This document shows, piece by piece, positions 19,289-29,467 of a DNA stretch of 64,000 nucleotides (the stretch's first letter is position 1; the number at the start of each line of letters is the position of its first letter). This DNA is from Hyphomicrobiales bacterium (GTDB lineage: Bacteria; Pseudomonadota; Alphaproteobacteria; Rhizobiales; Rhizobiaceae), in assembly GCA_900473915.1 (NCBI GenBank), contig UCNG01000007.1, forward strand, positions 58,252-122,251, read 5' to 3'. A program made the position numbers and the translations under genes. The notes beneath the pieces are model-generated. The model saw nothing but the letters and a program-made list of their open reading frames with translations. It made no database searches and had not been told where the DNA came from.

Positions 19289-20987
19289 CGCCGCCTCCAC
19301 TTCTGCCACCGCCTGACTTGCCGCCACCCGGTTTTCCCCCTGGCTTGCCACCCGGCTTATTTCCGGGGCCGCGACGCGGACCATCATCAAAATTGCGGGA
19401 CTTGCCGCCGGGGCCACTGCTGCGTGGGCCTGAACGCGTATCGCGGTCGGAAGCGCCAAACCGGCCTTCTCCACGCGGCCCACCCGGTTTACCGGATTTG
19501 CGCCCCTCAAAGCCACCCTTGCCACGTTCCGTGCTCCGCCCCTCTGCATCACGCAATTCTGCACGCTCGCGCTTGCCGGGGCGGCGCTCCTTGCGTCCAT
19601 CCTCACGAGGCTCGCGGCGCGCCTCTTCCGAGCGATTTGCATCAGGACGCGATGGACGTGCATCCTTGTCAAAGCGGCCTTCAGGACGCTTGCTGAAGCG
19701 ACGTTCGCCGCCTTCTTCGCGCCCTTGGTCCTCATCACCAACCCGGCGCGGACGCATCTGCAGATCACCACTGAACTTCGCCGACCGATGCGGAAGCTGA
19801 TGTTCGACACGCGCCGGCTTTGCAGCTGCCTTTTCACCCTTCGGGCGTGCACCCGGAGCCATCCAGACATTGGCATTTCCGCGACGACGCGGCTCGACTT
19901 TTTCAGTCTTGTCTTCGCGTCCGCGACGACGATCCCCCGTGCTGGAAATCCATTCGCGCTCACGCGGCTGACGGCGACGTTCGCCTTCCTGCCCTGGTTC
20001 GCCTTCTTCCATTTCGCGCCGTGTGCGCCCTTGCACCGCCGTATTGGAAAATTCATTCAAAACCGGCGCATCGAAATCTGCTCCGGCTTCCTCGATAAGC
20101 TTGTCACCGAGCTGATCCCGCAGGATACGCCCCTTGATTTCGCGCACCGCACCTTCTTCAAGGTCGCCGAGCTGGAACGGGCCGAACGAAACGCGGATAA
20201 GCCGGCCGACCGTAAGCCCCAGTGCGCCGAGAATGTTCTTTACTTCGCGGTTCTTGCCTTCGCGCAGTCCGATGGAAATCCAGACATTGGCACCTTGAAC
20301 ACGTTCAAGTTCAGCTTCCACGCTGCCATAGAACACGCCATCCACGGCAATGCCGTTCTTCAGATCATCCAGCTGTTGCTGAGTGACCTTGCCGTGAGCA
20401 CGCACGCGATAGCGGCGAAGCCATCCGGTGGACGGCAGCTCAAGGACACGAGACAACCCGCCATCATTGGTCAGCAGCAGAAGCCCCTCGGTATTGATAT
20501 CGAGCCGCCCAACCGACAGCACGCGAGGCATTTCCGCAGGCAGCGCCTCAAAGACCGTTGGACGACCTTCCGGATCACGATTTGTCGTCACGAGCCCGGC
20601 TGGCTTATGATAAAGCCAGAGACGGGTGCGTTCGGCCTGCTTCAATGGCTTGCCGTCGACCGTAATGACATCGGTACGTTTCACATTGATTGCCGGACTT
20701 TCCAGTACCTTGCCGTTTACTGCGATACGTCCGGCCGCGATCATCGTTTCAGCTTCGCGCCGCGATGCTATTCCAACGCGAGCAAGACGCTTGGCGATGC
20801 GTTCACTCGTCTCTTCCTGACCCTCAACATCGCGCGGCCCGAATTTACGCGACTTGTCGCGCCCGGCATCATCGCGGCGCTGACGGCCTTCGCGGTCTTT
20901 GTCACGGTCTGGTCGCCCGGGACGGTCGGAGCGCCCTCCACGGCCATGCGGACGCTTGCCGTCCTTGTTGTCGTCGTCTTTAGTCAT
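19269..20987 (-). CDS. rluB: 23S rRNA pseudouridine synthase RluB-type with long Arg/Gly-rich tails
   Basis: 572 residues, about twice the catalytic core. Order: charged N-terminal tail (1-60, Lys/Arg/Asp/Gly), S4 RNA-binding domain (about 61-115), pseudouridine synthase domain (about 123-300) with the catalytic Asp163 in GRLDINTEGLLLL, then a ~260-residue low-complexity tail rich in Arg, Gly, Pro and Ser. Family role: pseudouridylation of 23S rRNA (U2605 in E. coli). The basic disordered tail may bind RNA and resembles RGG tails of DEAD-box helicases. GAAAGG lies well placed before the ATG. rsmD starts inside its 3' end. Confidence 0.9.
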   Translation of the reverse strand: MTKDDDNKDGKRPHGRGGRSDRPGRPDRDKDREGRQRRDDAGRDKSRKFGPRDVEGQEETSERIAKRLARVGIASRREAETMIAAGRIAVNGKVLESPAINVKRTDVITVDGKPLKQAERTRLWLYHKPAGLVTTNRDPEGRPTVFEALPAEMPRVLSVGRLDINTEGLLLLTNDGGLSRVLELPSTGWLRRYRVRAHGKVTQQQLDDLKNGIAVDGVFYGSVEAELERVQGANVWISIGLREGKNREVKNILGALGLTVGRLIRVSFGPFQLGDLEEGAVREIKGRILRDQLGDKLIEEAGADFDAPVLNEFSNTAVQGRTRREMEEGEPGQEGERRRQPREREWISSTGDRRRGREDKTEKVEPRRRGNANVWMAPGARPKGEKAAAKPARVEHQLPHRSAKFSGDLQMRPRRVGDEDQGREEGGERRFSKRPEGRFDKDARPSRPDANRSEEARREPREDGRKERRPGKRERAELRDAEGRSTERGKGGFEGRKSGKPGGPRGEGRFGASDRDTRSGPRSSGPGGKSRNFDDGPRRGPGNKPGGKPGGKPGGGKSGGGRSGGGGADRRR

Positions 20988-21197
20988 CTGATATGGCCTT
21001 TCAGCAGCGCTGCCGTGTCACCTTACACCTTTAATGACAGGCAAGGGACAGCCGGAAACAGGAACGCCGTATAAATCCGTTCGCAAATCGGTTTCGATTT
21101 CGAGAAATATGCAGTAACAAATCACTCCATGGCTTGCGAGCGAAATTTCTGAAAGAATGCACGAAGTGGAACAGGCGTGAAAAAGCGTGCCGAAGCC

Positions 21198-21650
21198 ATG
21201 AACCGGAATGTGGCAGCTCCAATGGAGGTCGCGCTAGCAGAAGCGCGCGCTGCCAGTGCGCGCGGTGAGGTCCCCATTGGTGCGGTTATCGTGCATCAGG
21301 GCTCGATCATCGCACAGGCGGGCAACCGCACACGAGAATTCAACGACGTAACCGCACACGCTGAAGTGCTTGCAATCCGCGAAGCGGGTCTGGCGCTGCA
21401 ATCGGAACGACTTGTCGATTGCGATCTCTATGTAACGCTGGAGCCGTGTGCGATGTGTGCGGCAGCCATTTCTTTCGCCCGCATACGTCGCCTTTATTAC
21501 GGCGCTTCCGATCCGAAAGGGGGAGGCATAGAATATGGGCCGCGCTTTTACACGCAGCCCACCTGTCATCATGTACCGGAAATTTATGCAGGCTTCTCCG
21601 AAGGCGAAGCCCAGGCTATCCTGAGGGATTTCTTTCGAGAGAAACGCTGA
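21198..21650 (+). CDS. tadA: tRNA-specific adenosine deaminase
   Basis: 150 residues from MNRNVAAPM; a GTG seven codons earlier (21177) is an alternative and neither has a strong ribosome-binding site. TadA converts adenosine 34 to inosine in tRNA-Arg(ACG). The zinc and proton-shuttle motif THAEV (TAHAEVLAI) and the Cys pair PCAMC define a cytidine-deaminase-fold enzyme, and GEVPIGAVIV is typical of TadA. It diverges from rluB. Its stop lies only five bases from the stop of the convergent cytochrome b561 gene, with no terminator between them. Confidence 0.92.
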   Translation: MNRNVAAPMEVALAEARAASARGEVPIGAVIVHQGSIIAQAGNRTREFNDVTAHAEVLAIREAGLALQSERLVDCDLYVTLEPCAMCAAAISFARIRRLYYGASDPKGGGIEYGPRFYTQPTCHHVPEIYAGFSEGEAQAILRDFFREKR

Positions 21651-21655
21651 ACGGT

Positions 21656-22216
21656 TCAGTTCAGCACTTTCCGGCCGGTCATATAACGCAACGTGTCATC
21701 CCCTAGCGCGAAATGATGGACAAGCGCCATCAGAACGTGCCCGGCAATAACGGCCAGCAAAACCCATCCCAGCAAACCGTGCAACGCGTTGCCCGGAGCC
21801 GTCAGAACCGCATTTTGCACGCCTGTCTGTTCGAAAATCTGGATGCCAAGAAACGCGAAGCCTCGCCCACTGCCATATGTACGCAGCAGAGCCACCGCTG
21901 GAACTGTGAACATCAGTCCATAAATTGCAAGATGACCCAACAGAGCGAGCTTTCCGGCAAGGCTTTGCTTATGCGGTCGGCGGTGAATATTCAACAATCC
22001 CCAGATACCGCGCAGCAGGACAAGCATCAGAAGCACAAAACCAAGCTGGTGATGCGCAGACCAGAAAAAATTATAAACTGCCGTATTCTTGGCAAAGATA
22101 CGAAGAATGGCAGACATAAACTGCCATAGAAACAATAAAGCCATTGACCAATGGAACACTCTGCTGAGCAGCCCATATCCATTACGACTATCTAAAAAAT
22201 TATTCACATTGCTCAT
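21656..22216 (-). CDS. cytochrome b561 family protein
   Basis: 186 residues from MSNVNNFLDS; the frame is open to 22285. Four membrane segments: about 16-35, 50-70, 92-112 and 148-170. Candidate haem-ligand histidines sit in SRVFHWSM, WSAHHQLG, NALHGLLGW and AGHVLMALVHH, the di-haem arrangement of CybB-type cytochromes. Role: inner-membrane electron transfer, possibly quinol to superoxide as shown for E. coli CybB. The upstream ~270 bases are noticeably AT-rich compared with neighbours, which fits a promoter region. Single gene. Confidence 0.88.
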   Translation of the reverse strand: MSNVNNFLDSRNGYGLLSRVFHWSMALLFLWQFMSAILRIFAKNTAVYNFFWSAHHQLGFVLLMLVLLRGIWGLLNIHRRPHKQSLAGKLALLGHLAIYGLMFTVPAVALLRTYGSGRGFAFLGIQIFEQTGVQNAVLTAPGNALHGLLGWVLLAVIAGHVLMALVHHFALGDDTLRYMTGRKVLN

Positions 22217-22433
22217 ATAATCAAACCTTACACCTAGAGCTAATATGATACGATCTATTGAAAATTGATCTTTGATTGAAATCAAATAAACGTCAGAAGA
22301 ACATTACAAAAATTTAACAATAGAGTGAGCATGATAAAATGCACATTCTATAAAGAAGAGATACCGGCCTACAGATCAACCAGGCCCCCCTTGATCGCAC
22401 TGAATCAAATCGCCGCGGCATTACTCTCAAATA

Positions 22434-22466
22434 CAAAAAGCCGCAGATTAATTGCTGCGGCTTTTC
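22434..22466 (-). terminator. intrinsic terminator behind the lipoprotein gene
   Basis: A perfect 11-bp stem, AAAAGCCGCAG (22436-22446) and CTGCGGCTTTT (22455-22465), followed on the minus strand by TTTTTGTATTTG. It ends the left-running lipoprotein transcript before the cytochrome b561 promoter. Confidence 0.85.
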
Positions 22467-22485
22467 TGAGAATACCAATTCAATA

Positions 22486-23160
22486 TTAGTTCCAGGGCAG
22501 ATAATCGCGCCATCCCTTGGACTTGCCGGACGCCTTCTTGCGCTCGCGTTCCTTCTGGGCCTCATCTGTACCCAGCTCACCTACAGCAGCGGTTGATGCA
22601 GGCTGGCGGTAAGCAAGCGGCGGCTCGCTGAGATAGCGACGCGTCGTGGAAGACCCCTGAACCTGCTGTTGGCGCGCGGCCTTGTAGGCTGCAACCTTTG
22701 CCGGATCGAATGTCGGCGTGCGGGATTCATAGTCTTCGCGGCGGCTATTGCCGCGGGGCAATGCCGCCTGGATATTGGACGCTACCGGCACATCCTGAAC
22801 GACCGGAGATACGAAATTCGGATCATCGCGGTTCGCGGTAATCTCGTCCCGGAGGCGCTTGCGGCGCTGTTCCGGCGATTCCGGCCAATTCGGATCGTTA
22901 GCGCTGGCAACACTTTGTTGAGGCGCAGGCAGCTGGCCCTTGTCCCCCGGAGCCGGGCGGACCAGATCAGGACGCGGCTTGTAGTCAATCCGCTCTTTCT
23001 TGTTCTTACCCTGTCCGAAGCTCGCCAGATTTGACACATCGTCAAAGAGCTGCGCTCCTGCCGTTTTGTCGGTTCCATAGGTTGGCGAAGACACGCAGCC
23101 AGATAGCGAAACTCCCGCTATGGCTGTCATAAGCACCAGAACTCGTCCTTCAATCTTCAT
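22486..23160 (-). CDS. predicted lipoprotein of unknown function
   Basis: 224 residues from MKIEGRVLVL; the frame is open to 23304 but the extension precedes the signal sequence and has no site. The start gives a lipoprotein signal with lipobox LSGC, Cys at residue 22. The rest is hydrophilic and low in structure: Lys/Arg/Asp/Pro/Gln-rich, with runs such as EQRRKRLRDE and KERERKKASGKSKG, and a short conserved-looking end GWRDYLPWN. No domain is recognised. It follows ileS on the same strand after ~250 bases. Membrane anchoring is likely; nothing further can be said of its role. Confidence 0.75.
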   Translation of the reverse strand: MKIEGRVLVLMTAIAGVSLSGCVSSPTYGTDKTAGAQLFDDVSNLASFGQGKNKKERIDYKPRPDLVRPAPGDKGQLPAPQQSVASANDPNWPESPEQRRKRLRDEITANRDDPNFVSPVVQDVPVASNIQAALPRGNSRREDYESRTPTFDPAKVAAYKAARQQQVQGSSTTRRYLSEPPLAYRQPASTAAVGELGTDEAQKERERKKASGKSKGWRDYLPWN

Positions 23161-23408
23161 TAGCGCCACTTCTTTTACGCCTGCCGGTTTTATCTTCACC
23201 AAGATTTGCTCAGACGAGCCTTGACTGAAAAAACCGGCAACTCCAAGGCAGATCTTGAAATTATCCGAGGACTGCCTTGTACATGAGTGCAACCCATGCG
23301 GCAATCCGATGTTAACCGCTATTTCACCATGTTCGAAGGGAAGTTTGCAACCCCGTTTCTAAAGCTCCCGGCACGCGAAATGCCGAGAGCAACTTCGTGC
23401 GAATGCGA

Positions 23409-26321
23409 TCAAACCTCAAGCTTGCCCAGAGCCTTGAGCTCGCGAAGCGCCATCGCGTCCCGCGCCGACACCTCGGGAAACTCGGGATCGGAGCCGACAT
23501 CCGTCGTATAACGCCATGAGCGGGCGCATTTTTCGCCCTCGGCGCGTGCAGGCACAACGGCCACACCTTTTACATCGCCGAGCGTGAAGGCATCGTCAGG
23601 CGCGTTGGCATCGCTCAGCGAAATGCCGCTTGTGATGCAGATTTCCGCAAAATCAAGACCCTCGAGCGAATCGGTCAGGCTCTTGTCGGAAATGTAGACA
23701 ACCGGAGAAGCTTCCAGCGACGATCCGATACGCTTGTCGGCACGTTCCAGTTCAAGAGCACCCGTGACGACACGGCGCACCGCGCGCACCTTGCGCCACT
23801 TTTCAGCCAGCACGTCGTCGCGCCATTCGGCTGGCGTCGGGCGGAACTGTTCGGCATGGACCGAAACCGACTGCGGATAACGGTCGAGCCATGCTTCTTC
23901 CATGGTGAAAGGCAGCATGGGCGCAAGCCATGTCGTCAGGCGGTCGAAGATTTCGCGCACGGTCTGCAATGCGGCCTTGCGGCGAACGCTCGACGGCGCA
24001 TCGCAATAAAGCGCGTCCTTGCGGATATCGAAATAGAAGGCCGACAGCTCAACATTCATGAAATCGATCAGCGCACGGGCAATGCGCTTGAAGTCGAACG
24101 CGTCATAACCGGAACGGACAACTTCATCCAGCTCGGTCAGACGATGCAGCATCAGGCGTTCCAGTTCCGGCAGATCGGCATGAGCGACGTTTTCGCCTTC
24201 GTCATGCGCCAGCGTGCCCAGCATCCAGCGGATGGTGTTACGCAGCTTGCGGTAGGCGTCGATATTGGTCTGGATGATGCTCTTGCCGAGGCGCTGATCT
24301 TCCCAATAATCGGTCGTCATGACCCACAGACGCAAAATATCCGCGCCGGATTCCTTGATGACGTCCTGCGGGGTCACCGTATTGCCGAGAGACTTCGACA
24401 TCTTCTTGCCATGCTCGTCCATGGTGAAGCCATGGGTCACAACGGCATTGTACGGCGCGCGACCCCGCGTACCGCAGCTTTCCAGAAGTGAGGAATGGAA
24501 CCAGCCGCGATGCTGGTCGGAACCTTCGAGATACACGTCCGCCGGCCATTTCATGTCCGGGCGATCTTCCAGCGTGAAAGTGTGGGTCGAACCGGAGTCG
24601 AACCACACGTCGAGGATGTCGCGTACCTGCACCCACGCCTCACCGGCGCGGCTGCCAAGGAAACGTTCACGCGCGCCTTCAGCGAACCATGCGTCCGCAC
24701 CTTCGGCCTCGAAAGCATCGAGAATGCGCTTGTTGACGGCATCGTCCAGGAGAATATTGCCCTCGTCGTCCGCGAAGACGCAGATCGGCACACCCCATGC
24801 GCGCTGGCGCGACAGCACCCAGTCCGGGCGGCCTTCGATCATCGAGCGCAGGCGCGTCTGACCGGCAGCCGGGACGAAACGCGTATCGTCGATCGCCTTC
24901 AGCGCACGCGAACGCAGTGTGGTGCCGTCGCCGAGGTTCTTGTCCATATAGACGAACCATTGCGGTGTGTTGCGGAAGATGACCTGTTTCTTTGAGCGCC
25001 ACGAATGCGGATAGGAGTGCTTCAGGCGACCGCGGGCGAAGAGCTTGTCACGGGCGATCAACTGATCCATGACGGATTTGTTGGCATCACCCTTCTTGCC
25101 GTTGTCGTCGATAACACGTGCAGGACCGCCTTCGCGGTCCGGACCGAAGCCCGGCGCGTCCTTGGTATAAAAGCCGGCATCGTCAACGGGGAACGGGATG
25201 GCGACATCGATACCGCGCGCTTCCAACTCACGGACATTGTTCATCCAGGCTTCAAAGTCTTCACGACCATGGCTCGGCGCAGTGTGCACGAAACCGGTAC
25301 CGGCATCGTCGGTGACATGATCGCCGTCGAGCATGGGTACAACGAACTCATAACCGCCGCCAAAGCCCTTCAACGGATGGTCGAGCACAACCTTGCCAAG
25401 CTCATCGGACGAAATGCTGCGCAGGCGCTTGAACTGAAGCTTTGCCTTGGCGAAGCTTTCTTCGGCCAGCTTGTCGGCAAAGATAAGCTTTTCGCCGGGA
25501 CGCGGGCCGAAGTCGTTCTCGGCTTCGGTCACTTCGTAAAGTCCATATTCAATCCGCGAGGAATAGGACACAGCCCGATTGCCGGGAATGGTCCATGGAG
25601 TGGTCGTCCAGATCACCACGGCGCTACCAGAGAGATCGTTCTGACCAGCCACCGGGAACTTGACCCAGATCATATCCGACTCGACGTCGTGATATTCGAC
25701 TTCGGCTTCGGCAAGTGCCGTGCGCTCGACAACCGACCACATCACCGGTTTGGAGCCACGATAAAGCTGGCCGGAAGCGGCAAACTTCAACAGTTCGCCC
25801 GCAATGCGCGACTCAGCATGGAAGTTCATCGTCGTGTACGGGTTTTCAAAGTCGCCCAGGATGGCGAGGCGTTTGAATTCTTCCGTCTGGACCTTGATCC
25901 AGCTGGCGGCGAATTCCCGACATTCCCTGCGGAATTCGTTGATCGGCACCTCATCTTTGTTCTTGCCTTCGGCGCGATATTTCTCCTCGATCTTCCACTC
26001 GATCGGCAAGCCATGGCAATCCCAGCCCGGAACGTAGTTCGAGTTATATCCGCGCATCTGGAAGGAGCGCGTGATGACATCCTTGAGGATCTTGTTCAGC
26101 GCGTGGCCGATATGGATATTACCGTTGGCGTAAGGCGGACCATCGTGAAGCACATAAAGCGGGCGATCCTTCGCCTGTTCACGCAACTTCTTATAGAGGT
26201 TCATGCCCTCCCAGCGCTCGACGAAAAGCGGCTCGCGTTGCGGAAGCCCGGCGCGCATCGGAAATTCTGTCTGCGGGAGATAAAGGGTTTTGGAATAATC
26301 GATTTTGGTCGTCTCAGTCAT
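23409..26321 (-). CDS. ileS: isoleucyl-tRNA synthetase
   Basis: 970 residues. Class I aminoacyl-tRNA synthetase that charges tRNA-Ile and edits misactivated valine. HIGH at residues 70-73 ([12 protein letters not shown]) and KMSKS at 640-644 form the active site; the CP1 editing insertion between them holds [14 protein letters not shown] and [15 protein letters not shown]. The C-terminal anticodon-binding domain ends without the Cys4 zinc finger seen in E. coli IleS, a common alphaproteobacterial form. No T-box or other leader structure is seen upstream. Single gene between the OmpV gene and the lipoprotein gene. Confidence 0.97.
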   Translation of the reverse strand: MTETTKIDYSKTLYLPQTEFPMRAGLPQREPLFVERWEGMNLYKKLREQAKDRPLYVLHDGPPYANGNIHIGHALNKILKDVITRSFQMRGYNSNYVPGWDCHGLPIEWKIEEKYRAEGKNKDEVPINEFRRECREFAASWIKVQTEEFKRLAILGDFENPYTTMNFHAESRIAGELLKFAASGQLYRGSKPVMWSVVERTALAEAEVEYHDVESDMIWVKFPVAGQNDLSGSAVVIWTTTPWTIPGNRAVSYSSRIEYGLYEVTEAENDFGPRPGEKLIFADKLAEESFAKAKLQFKRLRSISSDELGKVVLDHPLKGFGGGYEFVVPMLDGDHVTDDAGTGFVHTAPSHGREDFEAWMNNVRELEARGIDVAIPFPVDDAGFYTKDAPGFGPDREGGPARVIDDNGKKGDANKSVMDQLIARDKLFARGRLKHSYPHSWRSKKQVIFRNTPQWFVYMDKNLGDGTTLRSRALKAIDDTRFVPAAGQTRLRSMIEGRPDWVLSRQRAWGVPICVFADDEGNILLDDAVNKRILDAFEAEGADAWFAEGARERFLGSRAGEAWVQVRDILDVWFDSGSTHTFTLEDRPDMKWPADVYLEGSDQHRGWFHSSLLESCGTRGRAPYNAVVTHGFTMDEHGKKMSKSLGNTVTPQDVIKESGADILRLWVMTTDYWEDQRLGKSIIQTNIDAYRKLRNTIRWMLGTLAHDEGENVAHADLPELERLMLHRLTELDEVVRSGYDAFDFKRIARALIDFMNVELSAFYFDIRKDALYCDAPSSVRRKAALQTVREIFDRLTTWLAPMLPFTMEEAWLDRYPQSVSVHAEQFRPTPAEWRDDVLAEKWRKVRAVRRVVTGALELERADKRIGSSLEASPVVYISDKSLTDSLEGLDFAEICITSGISLSDANAPDDAFTLGDVKGVAVVPARAEGEKCARSWRYTTDVGSDPEFPEVSARDAMALRELKALGKLEV

Positions 26322-26627
26322 GAGGGTATTCGCCTGTGAAGCCCCGGCCAGAGATGGCGGGCATGTGGATCAAAGAAAACAGGGGACTGTAGAGCACAGC
26401 CGGTCGCTCCCGGACCTCCGCGCCACATATTGCCTGGCAAGACAGCCGTTCAGGCAAAGCGGGAGGCCGGGCCAATAATTCGTATGGCCGTCATGATAAG
26501 CCGAAAATCCGTCATCATGGGCACGCTTTTAGCAATGAGCTTCGCAGGAATAAAGAGGCCTGAGGGGCAAAGACGCAATAAAACTGCATCCCTGCCCCTG
26601 AAAAGGTTTACATAAACGCCGTTGAGG
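26322..26627. other. intergenic region between the MipA/OmpV gene and ileS
   Basis: No gene that I can support. It should hold the ileS promoter. Near its right end AGGGGCA (26563-26568) and TGCCCCT (26593-26599) can pair across a ~24-base loop, downstream of the outer-membrane protein gene; a weak terminator candidate. Confidence 0.4.
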
Positions 26628-27473
26628 TCAGTCCAACGAGAAATCGAAACGATAAGTCGCCGACACGCCGACCATGAACTGATCCCGCGAGCCTCGCTCC
26701 TTGACGATGCTCGAATCCTTCGCCGATCCTTGCAAGCGGTTGTACTCTCCGAACAGGCTGGTATCGACCTTGTCAGTCGCCTTCCAGGTGATCGCGCCAC
26801 CCACGCCAGCCGACTTGAAGCCGCTCCCCGGCTTGTATTCTGAAAGTCCCGACGCCGCAGCCTCTTCGGCATCAACACCGAAATAAGTCTTGAAATAGTC
26901 TTTCGAGGCGAAAGTCGCACGCGGGCCGCCCGACACGCGAACGGTCGGGGTCACATCATAGAACGCGTCGGCAGCAATATCGGCTACGACGCCGTTATGC
27001 GCACGAATACCATGGCGCACTTCGCCGCGCACACGCAGCCAGTCGGTCGGATAAACGTCAACGAACGCACCTGCTTCGCCGCCAAACTTCGTGTCCTTCA
27101 GGCCATGAATATCGTCATTGCGTTCGAAGAGAAGCTTGCCAGCAAGCCCCACACGGAAGCGATCATTGTCAATCAAAGCGAAGGACACGTTGTCATTTCG
27201 CGATGAAAAGCGCGTCGCTTCTCCCTGTCGGCCAAGTGAGATCAACGGCTGGGCAGAAAAGCGATACTTGTTTGAACCTTCGAATTTTGGAGCAACAAGA
27301 CCAGCCGCACCAACCTTGAGATACCAGTCACCGGACCAAAAATGCTTGCGGGCCGGCTGCACGGCTTCCGCAGCATAAATATCCGTCTGCTGGACGTCTG
27401 CGGAAAATGCAAACGGGCTGCTCACTAGAAATGCGGCACCTGCAACGAGCGCCAGAGAAACAATACGTGCCAC
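26628..27473 (-). CDS. MipA/OmpV family outer-membrane protein
   Basis: 281 residues from a GTG start. The frame opens at a TTG five codons earlier, but GGAG lies six bases before the GTG at 27473, which decides the start. Signal peptide of about 24 residues ending FAFSA. The mature part is a predicted beta-barrel: alternating strands, DWYLKVGAAGLVAPKFEGS near the beginning and an aromatic-ended last strand VGVSATYRFDFSLD. MipA in E. coli scaffolds a murein hydrolase and synthase; OmpV-type proteins are porins or adhesins. Which applies here is unknown. The upstream DNA (27500-27570) is AT-rich, as in a promoter. Confidence 0.87.
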   Translation of the reverse strand: MARIVSLALVAGAAFLVSSPFAFSADVQQTDIYAAEAVQPARKHFWSGDWYLKVGAAGLVAPKFEGSNKYRFSAQPLISLGRQGEATRFSSRNDNVSFALIDNDRFRVGLAGKLLFERNDDIHGLKDTKFGGEAGAFVDVYPTDWLRVRGEVRHGIRAHNGVVADIAADAFYDVTPTVRVSGGPRATFASKDYFKTYFGVDAEEAAASGLSEYKPGSGFKSAGVGGAITWKATDKVDTSLFGEYNRLQGSAKDSSIVKERGSRDQFMVGVSATYRFDFSLD

Positions 27474-27587
27474 ATTAAACTCCAACAAAAAGCGCCCCAG
27501 CTAGTATTGAGGCATTTACCACTTTTGGTCAAAAATAAGTAAAATTTGATTTAAATTTTAAGTGGAAAACAGGAGCAAGACTTCGCT

Positions 27588-28577
27588 TCACGCGAAAGAA
27601 AGCAGGCGATCCAGTTCAGACAGCGGCTTCGCCCCGGCAAGAAGAGCTCGCGCCTCAGCATCATCCCGCTTCATCTGATCAATAAGCGGGTCAAGGCCAT
27701 CGAACTTGATCTCGCTGCGCAGATAGCCGAAGAACGAGACGCAAGCAGTCTCGCCATAAAGATCGCCGGAGAAATCGAAGAGAAAGGTTTCAAGAAGCGG
27801 CATACCGTCACTATCCACAGTGGGGCGACGACCGAAACTTGCGACTCCATCGTGCAGGTCACCGTTCTCGCGCCTGAACCTGACAGCATAGATGCCGTGT
27901 TTCAGGCCCGCCTGCGCATCAATTTTCATATTGGCTGTTGGAAATCCAAGCGTGCGCCCGAGCTTTTGGCCGTGAATGACCTCACCACACACCATATAGC
28001 GATAACCAAGAAGTCCTGCCGCCTGGGCGACATCGCCTTCGCACAACAGGTTTCTTATGCGAGTCGACGAAACCAGATTGGCACCTTCATCTGTAAATGC
28101 ATCGACTAGCGTAACCGTAAATCCGGCAAATTCTCCCGCCTTTTGAAGAAACTCCGGCGTTCCGCGCCGTCCTTTGCCGAAATGAAAATCGTAGCCGGTG
28201 ACAACACAGCTCGCATGCAGCCTTTCCACCAGAATGTGCTCGACAAAATCTTCCGCCGAACGGGACGAAAACTCACCCGTGAAAGGCTGCTCCACGACGG
28301 CGTCGAACCCCATAAGGCGTAATATGTCCGCCTTCTTTGCAGCCGCAGTCAAACGATCAACCGGCGCGTCGGGCTTGAAAAAGCTGCGAGGGTGCGGCTC
28401 GAAAGTGAGAACCACAGCTGGCAAGCCGCTTCTTTCCGCGATTTCCAACGCACGTTCGAGGACAGCCTGATGGCCGCGATGGACTCCATCGAAATTGCCG
28501 ATCGCCACCACACAATTTTGCAGGCGTTCAGGCAAGGAATCCATTCCAGAAAGGCGCTGAAAGCTGGATTTGATCAT
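27588..28577 (-). CDS. ribF: bifunctional riboflavin kinase / FMN adenylyltransferase
   Basis: 329 residues from MIKSSFQRLS; a TTG at 28622 would extend it but overlaps the upstream gene's stop. It makes FMN from riboflavin and then FAD. N-terminal nucleotidyltransferase domain with GNFDGVHRGHQAVL; flavokinase domain in the C-half with LGRTLGFPTANM and VASFGRRPTVD. No FMN riboswitch is seen upstream. It lies 41 bases after the HAD hydrolase gene on the same strand, so the two are probably cotranscribed. Confidence 0.94.
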   Translation of the reverse strand: MIKSSFQRLSGMDSLPERLQNCVVAIGNFDGVHRGHQAVLERALEIAERSGLPAVVLTFEPHPRSFFKPDAPVDRLTAAAKKADILRLMGFDAVVEQPFTGEFSSRSAEDFVEHILVERLHASCVVTGYDFHFGKGRRGTPEFLQKAGEFAGFTVTLVDAFTDEGANLVSSTRIRNLLCEGDVAQAAGLLGYRYMVCGEVIHGQKLGRTLGFPTANMKIDAQAGLKHGIYAVRFRRENGDLHDGVASFGRRPTVDSDGMPLLETFLFDFSGDLYGETACVSFFGYLRSEIKFDGLDPLIDQMKRDDAEARALLAGAKPLSELDRLLSFA

Positions 28578-28618
28578 CTTTGTCTGGTCTTCGATTGGTC
28601 GTAAGAGGTTGCCAGCGT

Positions 28619-29467
28619 TCAAACGAGAGCATTCAATGAAGCAACCGGACGGTTGCCGTGCTTCTGCAGAAACGCTTCCATTCGGGCAATGTCAACGGTG
28701 CCGTCAGTTGTATAATCCGCTGCATGAACTCCGCCGGAGATGTAAAGCACATCCAGTCCGAAGCCGGCAGCGCCCTTCACATCGGTCAGAACACCGTCTC
28801 CAATACCGAGAATTCGACTTTTTTCCACTTTCCCGCCGCGAATTTCTTCAGCAAACCGCAACGCTGCCTCATAAATCGGGCGGTGTGGCTTTCCAGCGAT
28901 GAGGGTACGGCCGCCCAACTGGCTATATTCGCGCGCGAGAGCGCCAGCGCACCAGATCAACCGCGAGCCGCGCTCAACCATAATATCCGGATTTGCGCAG
29001 ATGAACGGAAGATTGCGAGAGCGCAAGCGGACCAGCAGTTCCTTATAATCGTCGGGCGTTTCGGTTTCATCATCATAGAGGCCGGTGCAGACAACACCTG
29101 CAGCTTCGAATTCTTCGACCCGTTCCACCTCGAGACCGTCATAAATGGTCAATTCGCGCTCGCAGCCGATATGAAACACCTTTCGCGGACCTTCTGCGAT
29201 CAGATCTCTGGTTACATCGCCCGACGTCACAACACGGTCATATGTATCCGCAGGCACGCCAAGTCCCAGCATCTGCGCTTCGACATCAGGATGAGGTCGT
29301 GGAGAATTGGTTACCAGAATAACTGTAACGCCGTTGGCGCGTGCGCGTTTTAGCGCCTCAATCGCCGCCGGATAGGCGGACACACCGTTATGCACTACAC
29401 CCCATACATCGCAGAAGAGCACATCGTACTGGTCGGTCAGATCATCGAGGCGGTCGAGCTGCTTCAT
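28619..29467 (-). CDS. HAD-superfamily hydrolase, TIGR01459 type
   Basis: 282 residues from MKQLDRLDDL, chosen for AAGAGG just upstream; longer starts are possible to 29536. HAD phosphatase: nucleophile motif FCDVWGVVHNG near residue 18-28, VTNSPRPH (motif II), a capped middle domain, and GDGVLTDVKGAAG (motif III/IV) near residue 224-236. This subgroup is common in alphaproteobacteria and often sits beside ribF, as here, which suggests a link to flavin or phosphate-ester metabolism. The substrate is unknown. Confidence 0.87.
   Translation of the reverse strand: MKQLDRLDDLTDQYDVLFCDVWGVVHNGVSAYPAAIEALKRARANGVTVILVTNSPRPHPDVEAQMLGLGVPADTYDRVVTSGDVTRDLIAEGPRKVFHIGCERELTIYDGLEVERVEEFEAAGVVCTGLYDDETETPDDYKELLVRLRSRNLPFICANPDIMVERGSRLIWCAGALAREYSQLGGRTLIAGKPHRPIYEAALRFAEEIRGGKVEKSRILGIGDGVLTDVKGAAGFGLDVLYISGGVHAADYTTDGTVDIARMEAFLQKHGNRPVASLNALV

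Noticed and set aside
19289-20056. Long N-terminal extension of RsmD
   Set aside because: It is the shadow of the rluB tail; the GTG at 19288 has a good ribosome-binding site and gives the normal length.
19725-21074. 449-codon open frame antisense to rluB
   Set aside because: It exists because the repetitive, GC-rich rluB sequence has few stops on the other strand; no domain or start signal.
23364-23390. Terminator behind ileS
   Set aside because: GCTCCCGGCA/TGCCGAGAGC pairs with a mismatch-prone stem and only CTTTAG follows on the minus strand; too weak to list as a feature.
25005-26339. 444-codon open frame antisense to ileS
   Set aside because: It mirrors the codon pattern of ileS, has no ribosome-binding site and resembles no family.
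26322-26627. T-box or other riboswitch in the ileS leader
   Set aside because: No specifier loop, antiterminator or terminator pair is visible, and T-boxes are not expected in this group.
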